Assembly: GCA_002254545.1 (NCBI GenBank)
Contig: NJEA01000003.1
Coordinates: 1 to 38,077 of the forward strand
Source: Candidatus Aenigmarchaeota archaeon ex4484_224
GTDB lineage: Archaea > Aenigmatarchaeota > Aenigmatarchaeia > CG10238-14 > EX4484-224
Reading direction: 5' to 3'
DNA: 38,077 bases
The position numbers and the translations under genes are program-made. The notes below the pieces were generated by a model, which was not told where the DNA came from, made no database searches, and worked only from the letters and a program-made list of their open reading frames with translations. This document shows, in pieces, positions 7,810 to 16,159 of this stretch (its first letter is position 1; every line of letters begins with the position of its first letter).

Positions 7810-8064
7810 ATGTGGCCATTAGATAGATTAACAAGATTTGAAGTAGCAAGACTTATATCTGCTAGAGCTTTACAAATTTCTTTAGGTGCTCCAGTTTTAA
7901 TAAAAACTGATAAAAAAGATCCTACAGAAATTGCAAAAGAAGAATTTAAAGCTTTAATGGTTCCTATGACTGTAAGAAGAACTTTACCAAATGGAGAAAA
8001 AGTTGTAATTGACATTAAAAGAGCGATTAAAAATTGGTTGGAAGATCATTCAGGAAACATTTAA
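7810..8064 (+). CDS. rpoK: DNA-directed RNA polymerase subunit Rpo6 (RpoK)
   Basis: An 84-residue homologue of eukaryotic Rpb6 and bacterial omega that clamps the largest subunit. The family core is clear: [20 protein letters not shown], then APVLIKT, the acidic linker [17 protein letters not shown] and the closing [12 protein letters not shown]. It starts two bases after the rpoN stop, so it is translated from the same message. A 14-residue basic tail follows the conserved region. It ends one base before the convergent ArgRS stop codon. Confidence 0.96.
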   Translation: MWPLDRLTRFEVARLISARALQISLGAPVLIKTDKKDPTEIAKEEFKALMVPMTVRRTLPNGEKVVIDIKRAIKNWLEDHSGNI

Positions 8065-8065
8065 T

Positions 8066-9916
8066 TTACATTCTTTCAACTTTTTCTAAACCCAAAACAT
8101 AAAAACCTTTTTCCAAAATTTTTAAGAAAGAATAAACTAAGTATATCCTAAATTTTTTAATTTCCTCATCTTTTTCATTCAAAACACTACAAAACTCATA
8201 AAATTTATTGAAAATTTTTGAAAGATCGAAAAGATATAAAGCAATTAAATGGGGTTTAAGCTCTTTTGCTGCTCTCATAAAAACAGAAGGAAATTCAACA
8301 ACTTTCTTAATTAACATTCTTTCATGGTCACAAATTTCTTTAATTTCAAACTCTTTTTCAATTTTTTCAGCCTTTTTTAAAATTGAATTTGCTCTTACAT
8401 AAGAATAAAGCAAATAAGCGGCTGTATTTTCTTCTAAGCTTAAAGCTTTTTCTAAATCAAAAACTATCATTTTATCTTTACTAACTTTTACCATTTCATA
8501 TCTTAAGCAAGAAACTGCAATTTTTTCAGCAATTTCTTCAATTTCTTTTTCCTCTAAATTTTCATTTCTTTTTCTAATTTCTTTTTTTGCTTTTTCTTTC
8601 AATTTCTCTAAAACATCATCAACATTGAAGAAAATCCCTTTTCTTCCACTCATATGCACAATTTCTTTTTCGCTTTCAATTCCAAATTGTTTTGCTGATT
8701 CTTTTGATAAAGCAACAACTTCATAATCATAATGGATATAATCAATTTTCTTACCAGAAATTAATTCTAAAGCAGCTTTAACCGAATTTTGTTCATAGCT
8801 TTGTCTTTTATCAATAACATTTATCGAAATATCAACTTTATTGAAAATTGGATGATCTTTTACTCCTTTTTCACTTGTCATCCACAAATTTTTTCCATTT
8901 GGTTGTTTTACAAAAATTTCATAATTAAAATCTTTTTCTATTAAGCCATGCTTCCACATTGCATAAGCGATATCTTTTGCAACATATAGAGTTGTTCCAT
9001 CACTTCTAACTAAAGTTATATCTGGATTTTCTAAATTCTTGAATTCTTCAAGCAATGAAAGTTTAAGTTTTAATCTATTTTGTTCATCATAGTATACTAA
9101 ATTTTTTGATTTTAACATCTCCACAGCAATTTGCCAAAATTTTTGCTTAATTATATCTGATTCTTTGTTTAATACATCGTAAAAAATTTTTAATCTCCAA
9201 AGAGTTTCCAATTGAGATAACAAAATTTTTGTCACAATTTCTTTTGCAAATTCAGCAATTTCATTGTTTCCTTCTTCTATTAACTTAAGAACTTCCTTTC
9301 TTTTTTCTAAAAGAGAAGGATTTTCTTGGTATAATTTATTAACCTTAACATAAACATCATTTCCACAGTATGCATCAAATTTTTTATTTGTTTTTAAAGG
9401 AAATCCCAAATATTCGAATCCAACAATAATATCTGCTACTTGAGCTCCCGTATCATCTATGTAATTAGCAATAACCAAACTATCATTCGTAAATTGAAAG
9501 ATTCTTGCTAAAGAATCTCCTAAACAAGCATTTCTTATATGACCTATATGCAAAGCTTTGTTTGGATTAACGCTTGTATGCTCAATCATTATTTTCTTAT
9601 TTTTAAAAACTTGAGAAATTCCAAAATTTTCTTCAACTATTTTTGGAAGAAATTTTTTTGCAATTTTTATCCAATCAAAAAAAATATTTAGATATCCAGA
9701 AACTACTTCAGTTTTTTTAATCGATTCAATTTCTTCAATTTCTTTAGAAATTTCTTTAGCAATTTTATTTGGATTTTTTTTAAGAAGCTTTGAGAATTGG
9801 AAACAAGGTAAAGCTAAATCTCCAAACTCTTCTTTAGGAATTTCAAACTTAATTAAATCTTTTTTTATTCCAAATTTTTCAACTTTGCTAGCTATTTCTT
9901 TTTTAAGAAATTCCAT
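8066..9916 (-). CDS. argS: Arginyl-tRNA synthetase
   Basis: A 616-residue class I aminoacyl-tRNA synthetase that charges tRNA-Arg. The N-terminal Add-1 domain occupies about 1-100, followed by the HIGH motif in NPNKALHIGHIRN (HIGH at about 123-126), ANYIDDTGAQVAD, the YVAKDIAYAMWKHG segment, and the KMSK-equivalent MSGRKG at about 422-427. The alpha-helical DALR anticodon-binding domain follows, with YSYVRANSILKKAE and the C-terminal helices. ATG at 9916 is preferred to the TTG one codon upstream. It is convergent with rpoK and divergent from deoxyhypusine synthase. Confidence 0.96.
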   Translation of the reverse strand: MEFLKKEIASKVEKFGIKKDLIKFEIPKEEFGDLALPCFQFSKLLKKNPNKIAKEISKEIEEIESIKKTEVVSGYLNIFFDWIKIAKKFLPKIVEENFGISQVFKNKKIMIEHTSVNPNKALHIGHIRNACLGDSLARIFQFTNDSLVIANYIDDTGAQVADIIVGFEYLGFPLKTNKKFDAYCGNDVYVKVNKLYQENPSLLEKRKEVLKLIEEGNNEIAEFAKEIVTKILLSQLETLWRLKIFYDVLNKESDIIKQKFWQIAVEMLKSKNLVYYDEQNRLKLKLSLLEEFKNLENPDITLVRSDGTTLYVAKDIAYAMWKHGLIEKDFNYEIFVKQPNGKNLWMTSEKGVKDHPIFNKVDISINVIDKRQSYEQNSVKAALELISGKKIDYIHYDYEVVALSKESAKQFGIESEKEIVHMSGRKGIFFNVDDVLEKLKEKAKKEIRKRNENLEEKEIEEIAEKIAVSCLRYEMVKVSKDKMIVFDLEKALSLEENTAAYLLYSYVRANSILKKAEKIEKEFEIKEICDHERMLIKKVVEFPSVFMRAAKELKPHLIALYLFDLSKIFNKFYEFCSVLNEKDEEIKKFRIYLVYSFLKILEKGFYVLGLEKVERM

Positions 9917-9977
9917 CAAATAATTTTCAATTTTTCAAACTTATAACTTTAAATTTTATGCCTAAAAACAAATTGTT
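9917..9977. promoter_or_regulatory. Divergent promoter between argS and dys
   Basis: CTTTAAATTT at about 9947-9956 is a TATA box 22-31 bases before the dys ATG at 9978, consistent with a leaderless message. The argS side contains only AT-rich sequence without a clear ribosome binding site. Confidence 0.4.
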
Positions 9978-10910
9978 ATGAGAAAGGTTGACGATTTTAA
10001 AATTGAAAGAGGGATATCCTTTTCAGAATTAATTAACCAATATGAAGCTTCTGGTGGTTTTTCAGCAAAAGATTTAGCAAAAGCTGCAAAAATAGTTGAA
10101 GAAATGATTAGAGATAAAGAATCAATAAATTTTATTTCTTTTCCTGCAGATATAATTGCTACCGGAACTAGAGGAATTATAAGAGAAATGGTTAGAAAAA
10201 AATGGTTTGATGTAATAATTACAACTTGTGGAACTTTAGATCATGATCTAGCAAGAAGTTTTAGAGATTATTATCATGGAAGTTTTTTGGCAGATGATTG
10301 GGAACTAAGAAAAAAAGGAATTCATAGGCTTGGAAATATTTTTGTTCCAAAGGAAAGTTATGGAGAAATAATTGAAGAAAAAATGCAAGCTTGGTTAAAA
10401 GAAATTTATGATGAAGAGAAAAAAGAGCTAGCAAGCTATGAATTGATTTGGGAATTGGGAAAAAGAATAAACAATGAAAATTCAATTTTGTTTTGGGCTT
10501 ATAAAAACAAAATTCCAGTAATAGTTCCTGGAATTACAGATGGTGCTGTGGGATATCAAATTTGGTTTTTCTGGCAAAATGAACATAAAGATTTTTCTAT
10601 TAATTTGCTTAAAGATGAGCAATTGCTAAATGACATAATTTGGGAAGCTAAAAAAAGTGGCGCATTAATTTTGGGTGGGGGTATATCTAAACATCATACA
10701 ATTTGGTGGAATCAATTTAAGGAAGGATTGGATTATGTTGTTTATATTTCTACAGCAGTTGAATGGGATGGAAGTTTAAGCGGAGCTAGGCCTAGAGAAG
10801 CAGTAAGTTGGAATAAAGTTAAAGAAGAATCTAAAATGGTTTTTCTAAATTCAGATATAACAATTGCTTTACCTTTAATTTATGCTTATTTGGTTGAGGT
10901 TTTAGAATGA
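9978..10910 (+). CDS. dys: Deoxyhypusine synthase
   Basis: A 310-residue NAD-dependent enzyme that transfers the aminobutyl group of spermidine to a lysine of translation factor aIF5A, the first step of hypusine formation. Family motifs are ISFPADIIATGTRGIIREM, ITTCGTLDHDLAR, the region around VPGITDGAVGYQ, GGGISKHHT and SGARPREAVSWNKV, whose K280 matches the catalytic lysine that forms the enzyme-substrate imine. The length fits archaeal homologues. Its stop overlaps the start of the next gene as ATGA, so the PGI-like protein is co-translated. Confidence 0.96.
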   Translation: MRKVDDFKIERGISFSELINQYEASGGFSAKDLAKAAKIVEEMIRDKESINFISFPADIIATGTRGIIREMVRKKWFDVIITTCGTLDHDLARSFRDYYHGSFLADDWELRKKGIHRLGNIFVPKESYGEIIEEKMQAWLKEIYDEEKKELASYELIWELGKRINNENSILFWAYKNKIPVIVPGITDGAVGYQIWFFWQNEHKDFSINLLKDEQLLNDIIWEAKKSGALILGGGISKHHTIWWNQFKEGLDYVVYISTAVEWDGSLSGARPREAVSWNKVKEESKMVFLNSDITIALPLIYAYLVEVLE

Positions 10911-12259
10911 GTGAAATGAAGGTTTTTGAAAAAGCAATTAAAGAAAGAAATGTTAAGTTTATTAGAAAAATTTTTGGAAGTTCGATTAAAGATAAAAATT
11001 GGTTAGATGGTTGGATTTACTTCCCTAGAAAAAAAGATTTTGAGAAAAAAATTGAAAAAATTTATGAAGAAATAAAAGATTTTGATAATTTTGTTTTTGT
11101 TGGGTTTGGTGGATCTATAAATGGAATTAAAATTTTTGAAAAAATTTCTAAAAAAATTCAAATAATCGATAGCTTGGATCCAGAAATTTTGAAGAAGTTA
11201 GTTAAGTTAAACAAAGAAAGAACAAAAATAATTGTAATTTCAAAATCTATGAAAACATTTGAAACATTAAGGTTAATTAAAACTTTAGAAAATTTCTTTC
11301 CAAAAGAAAACTTTATCTTTTTAACCTATAAACAAAATGTAAAAAAAGTTGAAAATCTTGGATATCCTTCAAAAAAAGTTTTTGATTATAGATTCGATGA
11401 AAGTCTAGATTTTGCTGGAAGATTTTCATATCCTTTTTCTTTACTATTTTTCTTACCACTACTAATTCATTTATGGAAAAAAGAAAGAGTTTTTAAGATT
11501 TATGAAAATTTTTTGAAATTTATGAATTCAAATTTATTGAAAGTTTTGGAAATTGCAAATCAAATTTCTTTAGCAATTTATCAAAATCCAAAATTTAATT
11601 TGTTGATAAAAAATGAATTTAATGGAATGGAAGAATGGATATATCAGATTTTTTTAGAAAGTTTAGGCTCAAAGAGAAAAAATTATGAGCCAAAAATTTA
11701 TATTAATAAAAAAGTTTTTAAGAAAACAATCGATTTTAGAAAATTTTCATTTTCAAAAAAATTTTGGACTGATTTAATTGTTTTTATTTATTTGATTGAA
11801 TGGATTATAGCTTTAGTTGGATTATATAAGAAAATTAATTTTGTGAATCAAAAAGAAGTTGAAAGATATAAGAAAATAGTTAGAAAAGTTGAAGAAAAAA
11901 GAAAAATTGAAAAATTGAATATCCAAAAATTGAAAAAAAGAATTAAAAACAAAAAATTCTTGGATGTAATTTTTTATGGATATACTTCTTCTAAAAAACT
12001 TTCAAAGTTGGAAAAACAATTTGAGAAAAAGTTAAGAATTCCAACAAAAGTTTTTATTGGAAACAATTGGAATCATTTTGGTTTTCAAGCAGCTTCAAAA
12101 TCAAAAGAAACTTTTTACTTGCTTTTAGTCAAAGAAAAATACAATTTAGAAATTCCTAGATTTAAAAGAGAAGAATTAGCAAAAAATGTTAAATTAATGA
12201 AAAAAATTGCCTTAGCTACAAGAAAAGCTTTGAAAAATTCTTTATTGTTTAAAATTTAA
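10907..12259 (+). CDS. Divergent phosphoglucose isomerase (SIS-fold) family protein
   Basis: A 450-residue protein related to glucose-6-phosphate isomerase (Fru-6-P/Glc-6-P interconversion). Recognisable pieces are FVGFGGSINGIKIFE (63-77, phosphate loop), VISKSMKTFET (110-120), GRFSYPFSLLFFLPLL (171-186) and NFVNQKEVERYKK (311-323), equivalent to the DQPGVE-K segment with the catalytic lysine. The block with the catalytic glutamate (GEPGTNGQH- or DLHSxGQ-like) is not evident; the region between ESLGSKRKN (251-259) and the FVNQ segment is short. A C-terminal lobe, YGYTSSKKLSKLE onward, contains IPTKVFIGNNWNHFGFQ. It may be a minimal or inactive PGI. It overlaps dys by four bases and is convergent with the gene at 12260. 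Confidence 0.75.
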   Translation: MSEMKVFEKAIKERNVKFIRKIFGSSIKDKNWLDGWIYFPRKKDFEKKIEKIYEEIKDFDNFVFVGFGGSINGIKIFEKISKKIQIIDSLDPEILKKLVKLNKERTKIIVISKSMKTFETLRLIKTLENFFPKENFIFLTYKQNVKKVENLGYPSKKVFDYRFDESLDFAGRFSYPFSLLFFLPLLIHLWKKERVFKIYENFLKFMNSNLLKVLEIANQISLAIYQNPKFNLLIKNEFNGMEEWIYQIFLESLGSKRKNYEPKIYINKKVFKKTIDFRKFSFSKKFWTDLIVFIYLIEWIIALVGLYKKINFVNQKEVERYKKIVRKVEEKRKIEKLNIQKLKKRIKNKKFLDVIFYGYTSSKKLSKLEKQFEKKLRIPTKVFIGNNWNHFGFQAASKSKETFYLLLVKEKYNLEIPRFKREELAKNVKLMKKIALATRKALKNSLLFKI

Positions 12260-13366
12260 TTATTCAATTCCTTCCTTCTTCAAAGCTTTTGCTAAATCTC
12301 TTATCAATCTTCTAACATCTTCTCTTAAAGAATAAACTTCATCTTCTGGAATTTCCAAAATTTTTCCTTGTTTTAGCAAATCCATTAATTTTTCAACTCT
12401 ATTCCAAACAGTCCAATAGTAAGGATCAATTCTTTCTTTATCAATGAATTCTTCTTTGAACTTTGATTTAATTTCATCTTTTGAAGAAACTTCTATTTTT
12501 AAACTTTTCAAAGCTGTAGAAGCAGCTTTATACATTACTTCATAAGTTCTTTTTAGAACTTCTTCCTTTTTTCTTAGCTCTAAAGCTCCTAAAATTGCAA
12601 ACATTTTCTTAACAAACTTTTCAGCTTTTTCTAACCATTCATCAACAAATGCTCCTTTTACATCAGTAAGCTCTTTATGTTCAATTTTCTTCCTAATTTC
12701 AATTATTTCTTTAAGCCATTCAGCATATTCTGGCTCTAAAATTCCAGGATCAACCAAATGTTTTTTAATTTCTTCATAAGCTTTACTAGGAACTGGAGGT
12801 TCTTTTCCCATAAACATTAAAACTGCTTGAGCGGTATTTAGCATTGCATAATAACAATCTTCAGCAAGCATCAAAAGCTTAACAGTCTTTGCTCTCATTA
12901 ATTTTTTAGGAGCACTTTCCATATAATTTTCAACAGCTTCTCTAGTAGTTGGAATTTTTCCCATTTTCAAAAGCTTTTGTAGAGGAGCAAAAAATCCAGT
13001 ATCGTATAAAGCAATTCCTTCTTTTATAAAATTGTAGATTATTGGATGTGCAACTCTTGCATAATCCCAAAATTCTGTCAAAGTATAATTTGGTTGAACA
13101 GAAATTCTTTCATCAATTTTCTTAGCAATTTTTTCTATTTCATCATCAATTTTTTCTCTTTGATCTTGATTTAGCTCAAATTGAGTATCATCTAAAATAA
13201 CAAAAACATCTATATCGCTTTTTGGTTTAATTTCCCCTCTTACTGCACTTCCCATCATAACTACTGACTTTATTAAATCTTTATACTTAGAAACAACTTC
13301 ATTAGCAAATTTTTTCATTTTTTCCATTATTTCTTTTTGATCTTTGGTTAATTTTTCTTCAGCCAT
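12260..13366 (-). CDS. MNT-type nucleotidyltransferase fused to a HEPN-like helical region (paralogue 2)
   Basis: A 368-residue protein. The N-terminal domain is a minimal nucleotidyltransferase: MGSAVRGEIKPKSDIDVFVIL, with G39-S40 and metal-binding D51 and D53. The place where the third carboxylate is expected reads ISVQ (Q91), followed by LTEFWDYARVAHP, a segment shared with the upstream paralogue. The C-terminal two-thirds are helical and contain EIRKKIEHKE (R225 to H230), which fits the R-x4-6-H motif of HEPN ribonucleases. An extra C-terminal helical region (270-368) is absent from the paralogue. MNT and HEPN proteins often form toxin-antitoxin pairs as separate genes; here both features lie on one chain. 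Its start lies directly after the stop of the upstream gene. The nucleotidyltransferase call is firm; HEPN is tentative. Confidence 0.75.
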   Translation of the reverse strand: MAEEKLTKDQKEIMEKMKKFANEVVSKYKDLIKSVVMMGSAVRGEIKPKSDIDVFVILDDTQFELNQDQREKIDDEIEKIAKKIDERISVQPNYTLTEFWDYARVAHPIIYNFIKEGIALYDTGFFAPLQKLLKMGKIPTTREAVENYMESAPKKLMRAKTVKLLMLAEDCYYAMLNTAQAVLMFMGKEPPVPSKAYEEIKKHLVDPGILEPEYAEWLKEIIEIRKKIEHKELTDVKGAFVDEWLEKAEKFVKKMFAILGALELRKKEEVLKRTYEVMYKAASTALKSLKIEVSSKDEIKSKFKEEFIDKERIDPYYWTVWNRVEKLMDLLKQGKILEIPEDEVYSLREDVRRLIRDLAKALKKEGIE

Positions 13367-14200
13367 TCAAAAAACCTCTAAAATATCTTTTGGAATTAAT
13401 TCCTTAAATTTATCAACTATTTTATTTGCAATTTCATAAGCTCTTTTTAAATCATCTACACTTGCTTCTTTTATTTTGTGATCAATATCTTTCCAAATTT
13501 TATCGATTTCTTTAAACAAATCTAAATATTCTTTTTCAATTTTTCCTTCTTCAACCATTTTTTCTAAAAATTTAATGCTTCCTTTAGCATCTGTTTGCTC
13601 TTTATAAAAATGCATTATAACTGCTTGTACTATATCTAAAACAGCATATCTTAAATCAAAAATCATTGAAGCGATTTCTCCTTTAATTTTTTTCAACCTA
13701 GTTTCTGCTACTTTTGCTTTTAAGCTAATTGTCTCTTCGCTAGGCGGCAATAATCCTTTTTCCAACATTCTTTGAATAGGCTTAACAAAACCAGTATCGT
13801 AAATTACTAAACCATACCTTAAAAAACTTACTAATTCAGGACTTCCTTTTTTAATCCAATCCCAAAATTCTGTTAAGCCTGTTGTTTGAACATGCAAATC
13901 TCCAATTTCTCTAGCAATTAAATGTAATCTAGCTACAATTTTTTCTAAATCTTCACTTGATTTTGTAGCAGTATCGTCTAAAATTACCCAAACATCTACA
14001 TCGCTAGTTGGTTTTATATCCCCTCTAACAAAAGAACCAAAAATTAAAACAGATTTAACTAAATCACCAAACCTTTTTCTAATTTCAGATGTAAATTTAA
14101 CAACTTTTGAATAAAGTTCTTTTTTTCTATCTTCGGATATAACCTTTTTTTCTTCTTTTTCAGAACTTCCAAGCTCTTTTTCCAAATCCTCTAAGCTCAT
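13367..14200 (-). CDS. MNT-type nucleotidyltransferase with helical C-terminus (paralogue 1)
   Basis: A 277-residue paralogue of the downstream protein. It has FGSFVRGDIKPTSDVDVWVI (G55-S56, D67, D69) and the shared LHVQTTGLTEFWDWIKKGSP segment, where Q105 stands where a third carboxylate would be expected. Both proteins then carry a YDTGFVKPIQRMLEKG-like linker and a four-helix region. The HEPN-like position reads KIWKDIDHK (234-242), so the arginine of R-x4-6-H is missing while the histidine (H241) remains. If HEPN ancestry is right, this copy would be catalytically dead. It starts 35 bases after the TIM-barrel gene stop and abuts the next gene. Function unknown; a modifying enzyme for RNA or protein is possible. 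Confidence 0.75.
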   Translation of the reverse strand: MSLEDLEKELGSSEKEEKKVISEDRKKELYSKVVKFTSEIRKRFGDLVKSVLIFGSFVRGDIKPTSDVDVWVILDDTATKSSEDLEKIVARLHLIAREIGDLHVQTTGLTEFWDWIKKGSPELVSFLRYGLVIYDTGFVKPIQRMLEKGLLPPSEETISLKAKVAETRLKKIKGEIASMIFDLRYAVLDIVQAVIMHFYKEQTDAKGSIKFLEKMVEEGKIEKEYLDLFKEIDKIWKDIDHKIKEASVDDLKRAYEIANKIVDKFKELIPKDILEVF

Positions 14201-14235
14201 GATATCTAAAATTTGGATTTTTTTCCAATAAATTA

Positions 14236-16149
14236 TTATCTAAGTTCTTCTTTCTTCCAAACTTCAGCTTTTCCTTTCTCAACAGCTGCTTTTCCCAAAA
14301 ATGTATGCTTTTCTTCAGGAACAACAAGCATACCTTGCAATGGATCAAAAGCATGCTCTTTAATTATTGCCATTTGTCTTTCAATTGCTCCAATTTCTCT
14401 ACTAGATAATCCAAAAAATTCTGGTGGCAATTTTTCTGGTGGTATATCTTTTTCTAACATCCTTGCAACAGTTTTTAAAACCATTATGCTTTTTTTGAAA
14501 GGATCTTGTCCTCCTCCTCTTTCAAAAATCAAATAAACTTTATGATATTTTCCCAAACCTGCTTGCCTCAAAATCCAAAACAATTTATAATAATTGATAT
14601 CCCCAAATTCTAATGGTAAGTGTGGATGTAAAGGATTTGGATAATTAGAGTGGATAGAAAGAATATATTTCCCAGCATCTGGATGATCTTTTACAAACAT
14701 GTTTAATTCTTCCCAAGGATCAACTCCATGTGTAGCTATATGCTCAAAATCAATTGTCATAAAGATTTTGTTCGCATGGGTATAACCTTTTTCTTCTAAA
14801 TATTTTCTTGCGGCTTTTACTACTGCTAAAATTTGAGAAGGTCTCCATAAATTATATCTTCCAGCATACTCAGGACTTCTTGAATCTGGAACTTCTACTG
14901 TGATCATCACATTTTCAGCATTCTTTTTAAGTTCTTCAATTTCTTTTCTTGCAATTTCTTCATCTTTTTCAACACTTCTAACTTCCTCTTCTATTATTTT
15001 CTGAATACTTTCCTTTTCTTTTCCTTCTAGCCATTTAACCAAATTTTCTAAATGACCTAAAAGCATTTGTCCAGCAACTAAAGCATAGAAAAATTCTTTA
15101 AAAACTTCAGCTTCTGCCTTACCAGCCTCCACATAATTTTCCCAAACATATTCCAAAAAGCTTTGTTCTTTTTTTCCATTTTGCTCATATTCATTCAAAA
15201 GTTTTTTAATTAAAGAATTATATCTTGAGAGTTTGGTAAGTTCTTGCCAAATATAATTTCTTTCTCTATTAAACCAAACATAATGAGCAATTATATTGAA
15301 AGTATCCCAAAGCCTTGCCAATCTTTCTTTCATTCTCCATTTAAAATGTTCATTGCTAGACAAAAATTCTTCTAAAGTTTCTTTTATAGCCTCTTTGTTA
15401 GCATTCTCAATTTTTTTAATCTCCTCTTTATATTCTTGCTCGGTTAACACTCCTCTAGCAACCAATTCAGCCAAGAGAGTTGTTCCTAATTCAGCAGGGT
15501 TAGGAGAATGTCTAATTCTCTCAAGATTTCCTAAATCTATATTCTTTCTTCTTCCTAATTCTTCCAAAATTCTAATAATCTTTGCTCTTTGTTTTTCATC
15601 ATAAATTAAAATTCTTTCTCTTGGCAAAATATATCCAGCCCAATTTTCTTTATACCCATATCTTTCAATAAACCACTTTCTAAGCTTTTCATCTTTATTT
15701 AACAAAAAAGAAATGAATAAACCATCTGGAGAGCAAGGAATTATTTCAAGCTTATGACTAGTATAAGTAATTAATTCCGGCCAAAAGTGCAAACAAGAAT
15801 GAAAAAGAACATATTTAGCTCCTATAAAAATTCCTGATTTTAGAGATAATCTTGCATGATTTTGAGCTTGAGCGTAATCACTAATTTCAGGAATTTCAAA
15901 AGGAATCGTTAAGCTACCATGCAAAAGCAAAGTAATTCCTTGCTTGTTTGCTAAATATCTAATTTCTTTGCTTTCTGTATATTGAATTTCATGAGCAACA
16001 TCCAAAGCAATTTCTGTTGCATTAACTCCTCTTGTCAAAATATATCCAACTTTTCTTAAAGTCGTTGCTAAACTTTCATCTCTAGCTGCGTAATAAATTC
16101 CTGTTGAGCTTGCAACTTGAAATTGCTTTAATTGAAATTCTTCTTCCAT
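14236..16149 (-). CDS. TIM-barrel protein (xylose isomerase/endonuclease IV-like) with large helical insertion
   Basis: A 637-residue protein whose two ends form an AP endonuclease 2/xylose isomerase-like TIM barrel. Candidate metal ligands in order are H77 (LLLHGSL), H117 (VLFHSC), E419 (ITVEVP), D467 and H470 (TIDFEH), H500 (LSIHSN), H508/H510 and E543 (LIFERGG). This order fits the family. Between about 120 and 410 a charged, mostly alpha-helical insertion rich in glutamate and lysine separates the first strands from the rest. The C-terminal 70 residues (PEKLPPEFFGLSSREIGAIE onward) form a helical tail. The substrate could be an abasic DNA site, a sugar or something else. It is 10 bases downstream of the 585-residue gene and is probably in the same operon. 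Confidence 0.7.
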   Translation of the reverse strand: MEEEFQLKQFQVASSTGIYYAARDESLATTLRKVGYILTRGVNATEIALDVAHEIQYTESKEIRYLANKQGITLLLHGSLTIPFEIPEISDYAQAQNHARLSLKSGIFIGAKYVLFHSCLHFWPELITYTSHKLEIIPCSPDGLFISFLLNKDEKLRKWFIERYGYKENWAGYILPRERILIYDEKQRAKIIRILEELGRRKNIDLGNLERIRHSPNPAELGTTLLAELVARGVLTEQEYKEEIKKIENANKEAIKETLEEFLSSNEHFKWRMKERLARLWDTFNIIAHYVWFNRERNYIWQELTKLSRYNSLIKKLLNEYEQNGKKEQSFLEYVWENYVEAGKAEAEVFKEFFYALVAGQMLLGHLENLVKWLEGKEKESIQKIIEEEVRSVEKDEEIARKEIEELKKNAENVMITVEVPDSRSPEYAGRYNLWRPSQILAVVKAARKYLEEKGYTHANKIFMTIDFEHIATHGVDPWEELNMFVKDHPDAGKYILSIHSNYPNPLHPHLPLEFGDINYYKLFWILRQAGLGKYHKVYLIFERGGGQDPFKKSIMVLKTVARMLEKDIPPEKLPPEFFGLSSREIGAIERQMAIIKEHAFDPLQGMLVVPEEKHTFLGKAAVEKGKAEVWKKEELR

Positions 16150-16159
16150 TTTTATCTAC

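Noticed and set aside
14213-14536. Short plus-strand frames opposite the TIM-barrel gene
   Set aside because: They lie inside a gene with clear motifs and show hydrophobic, cysteine-rich antisense composition.
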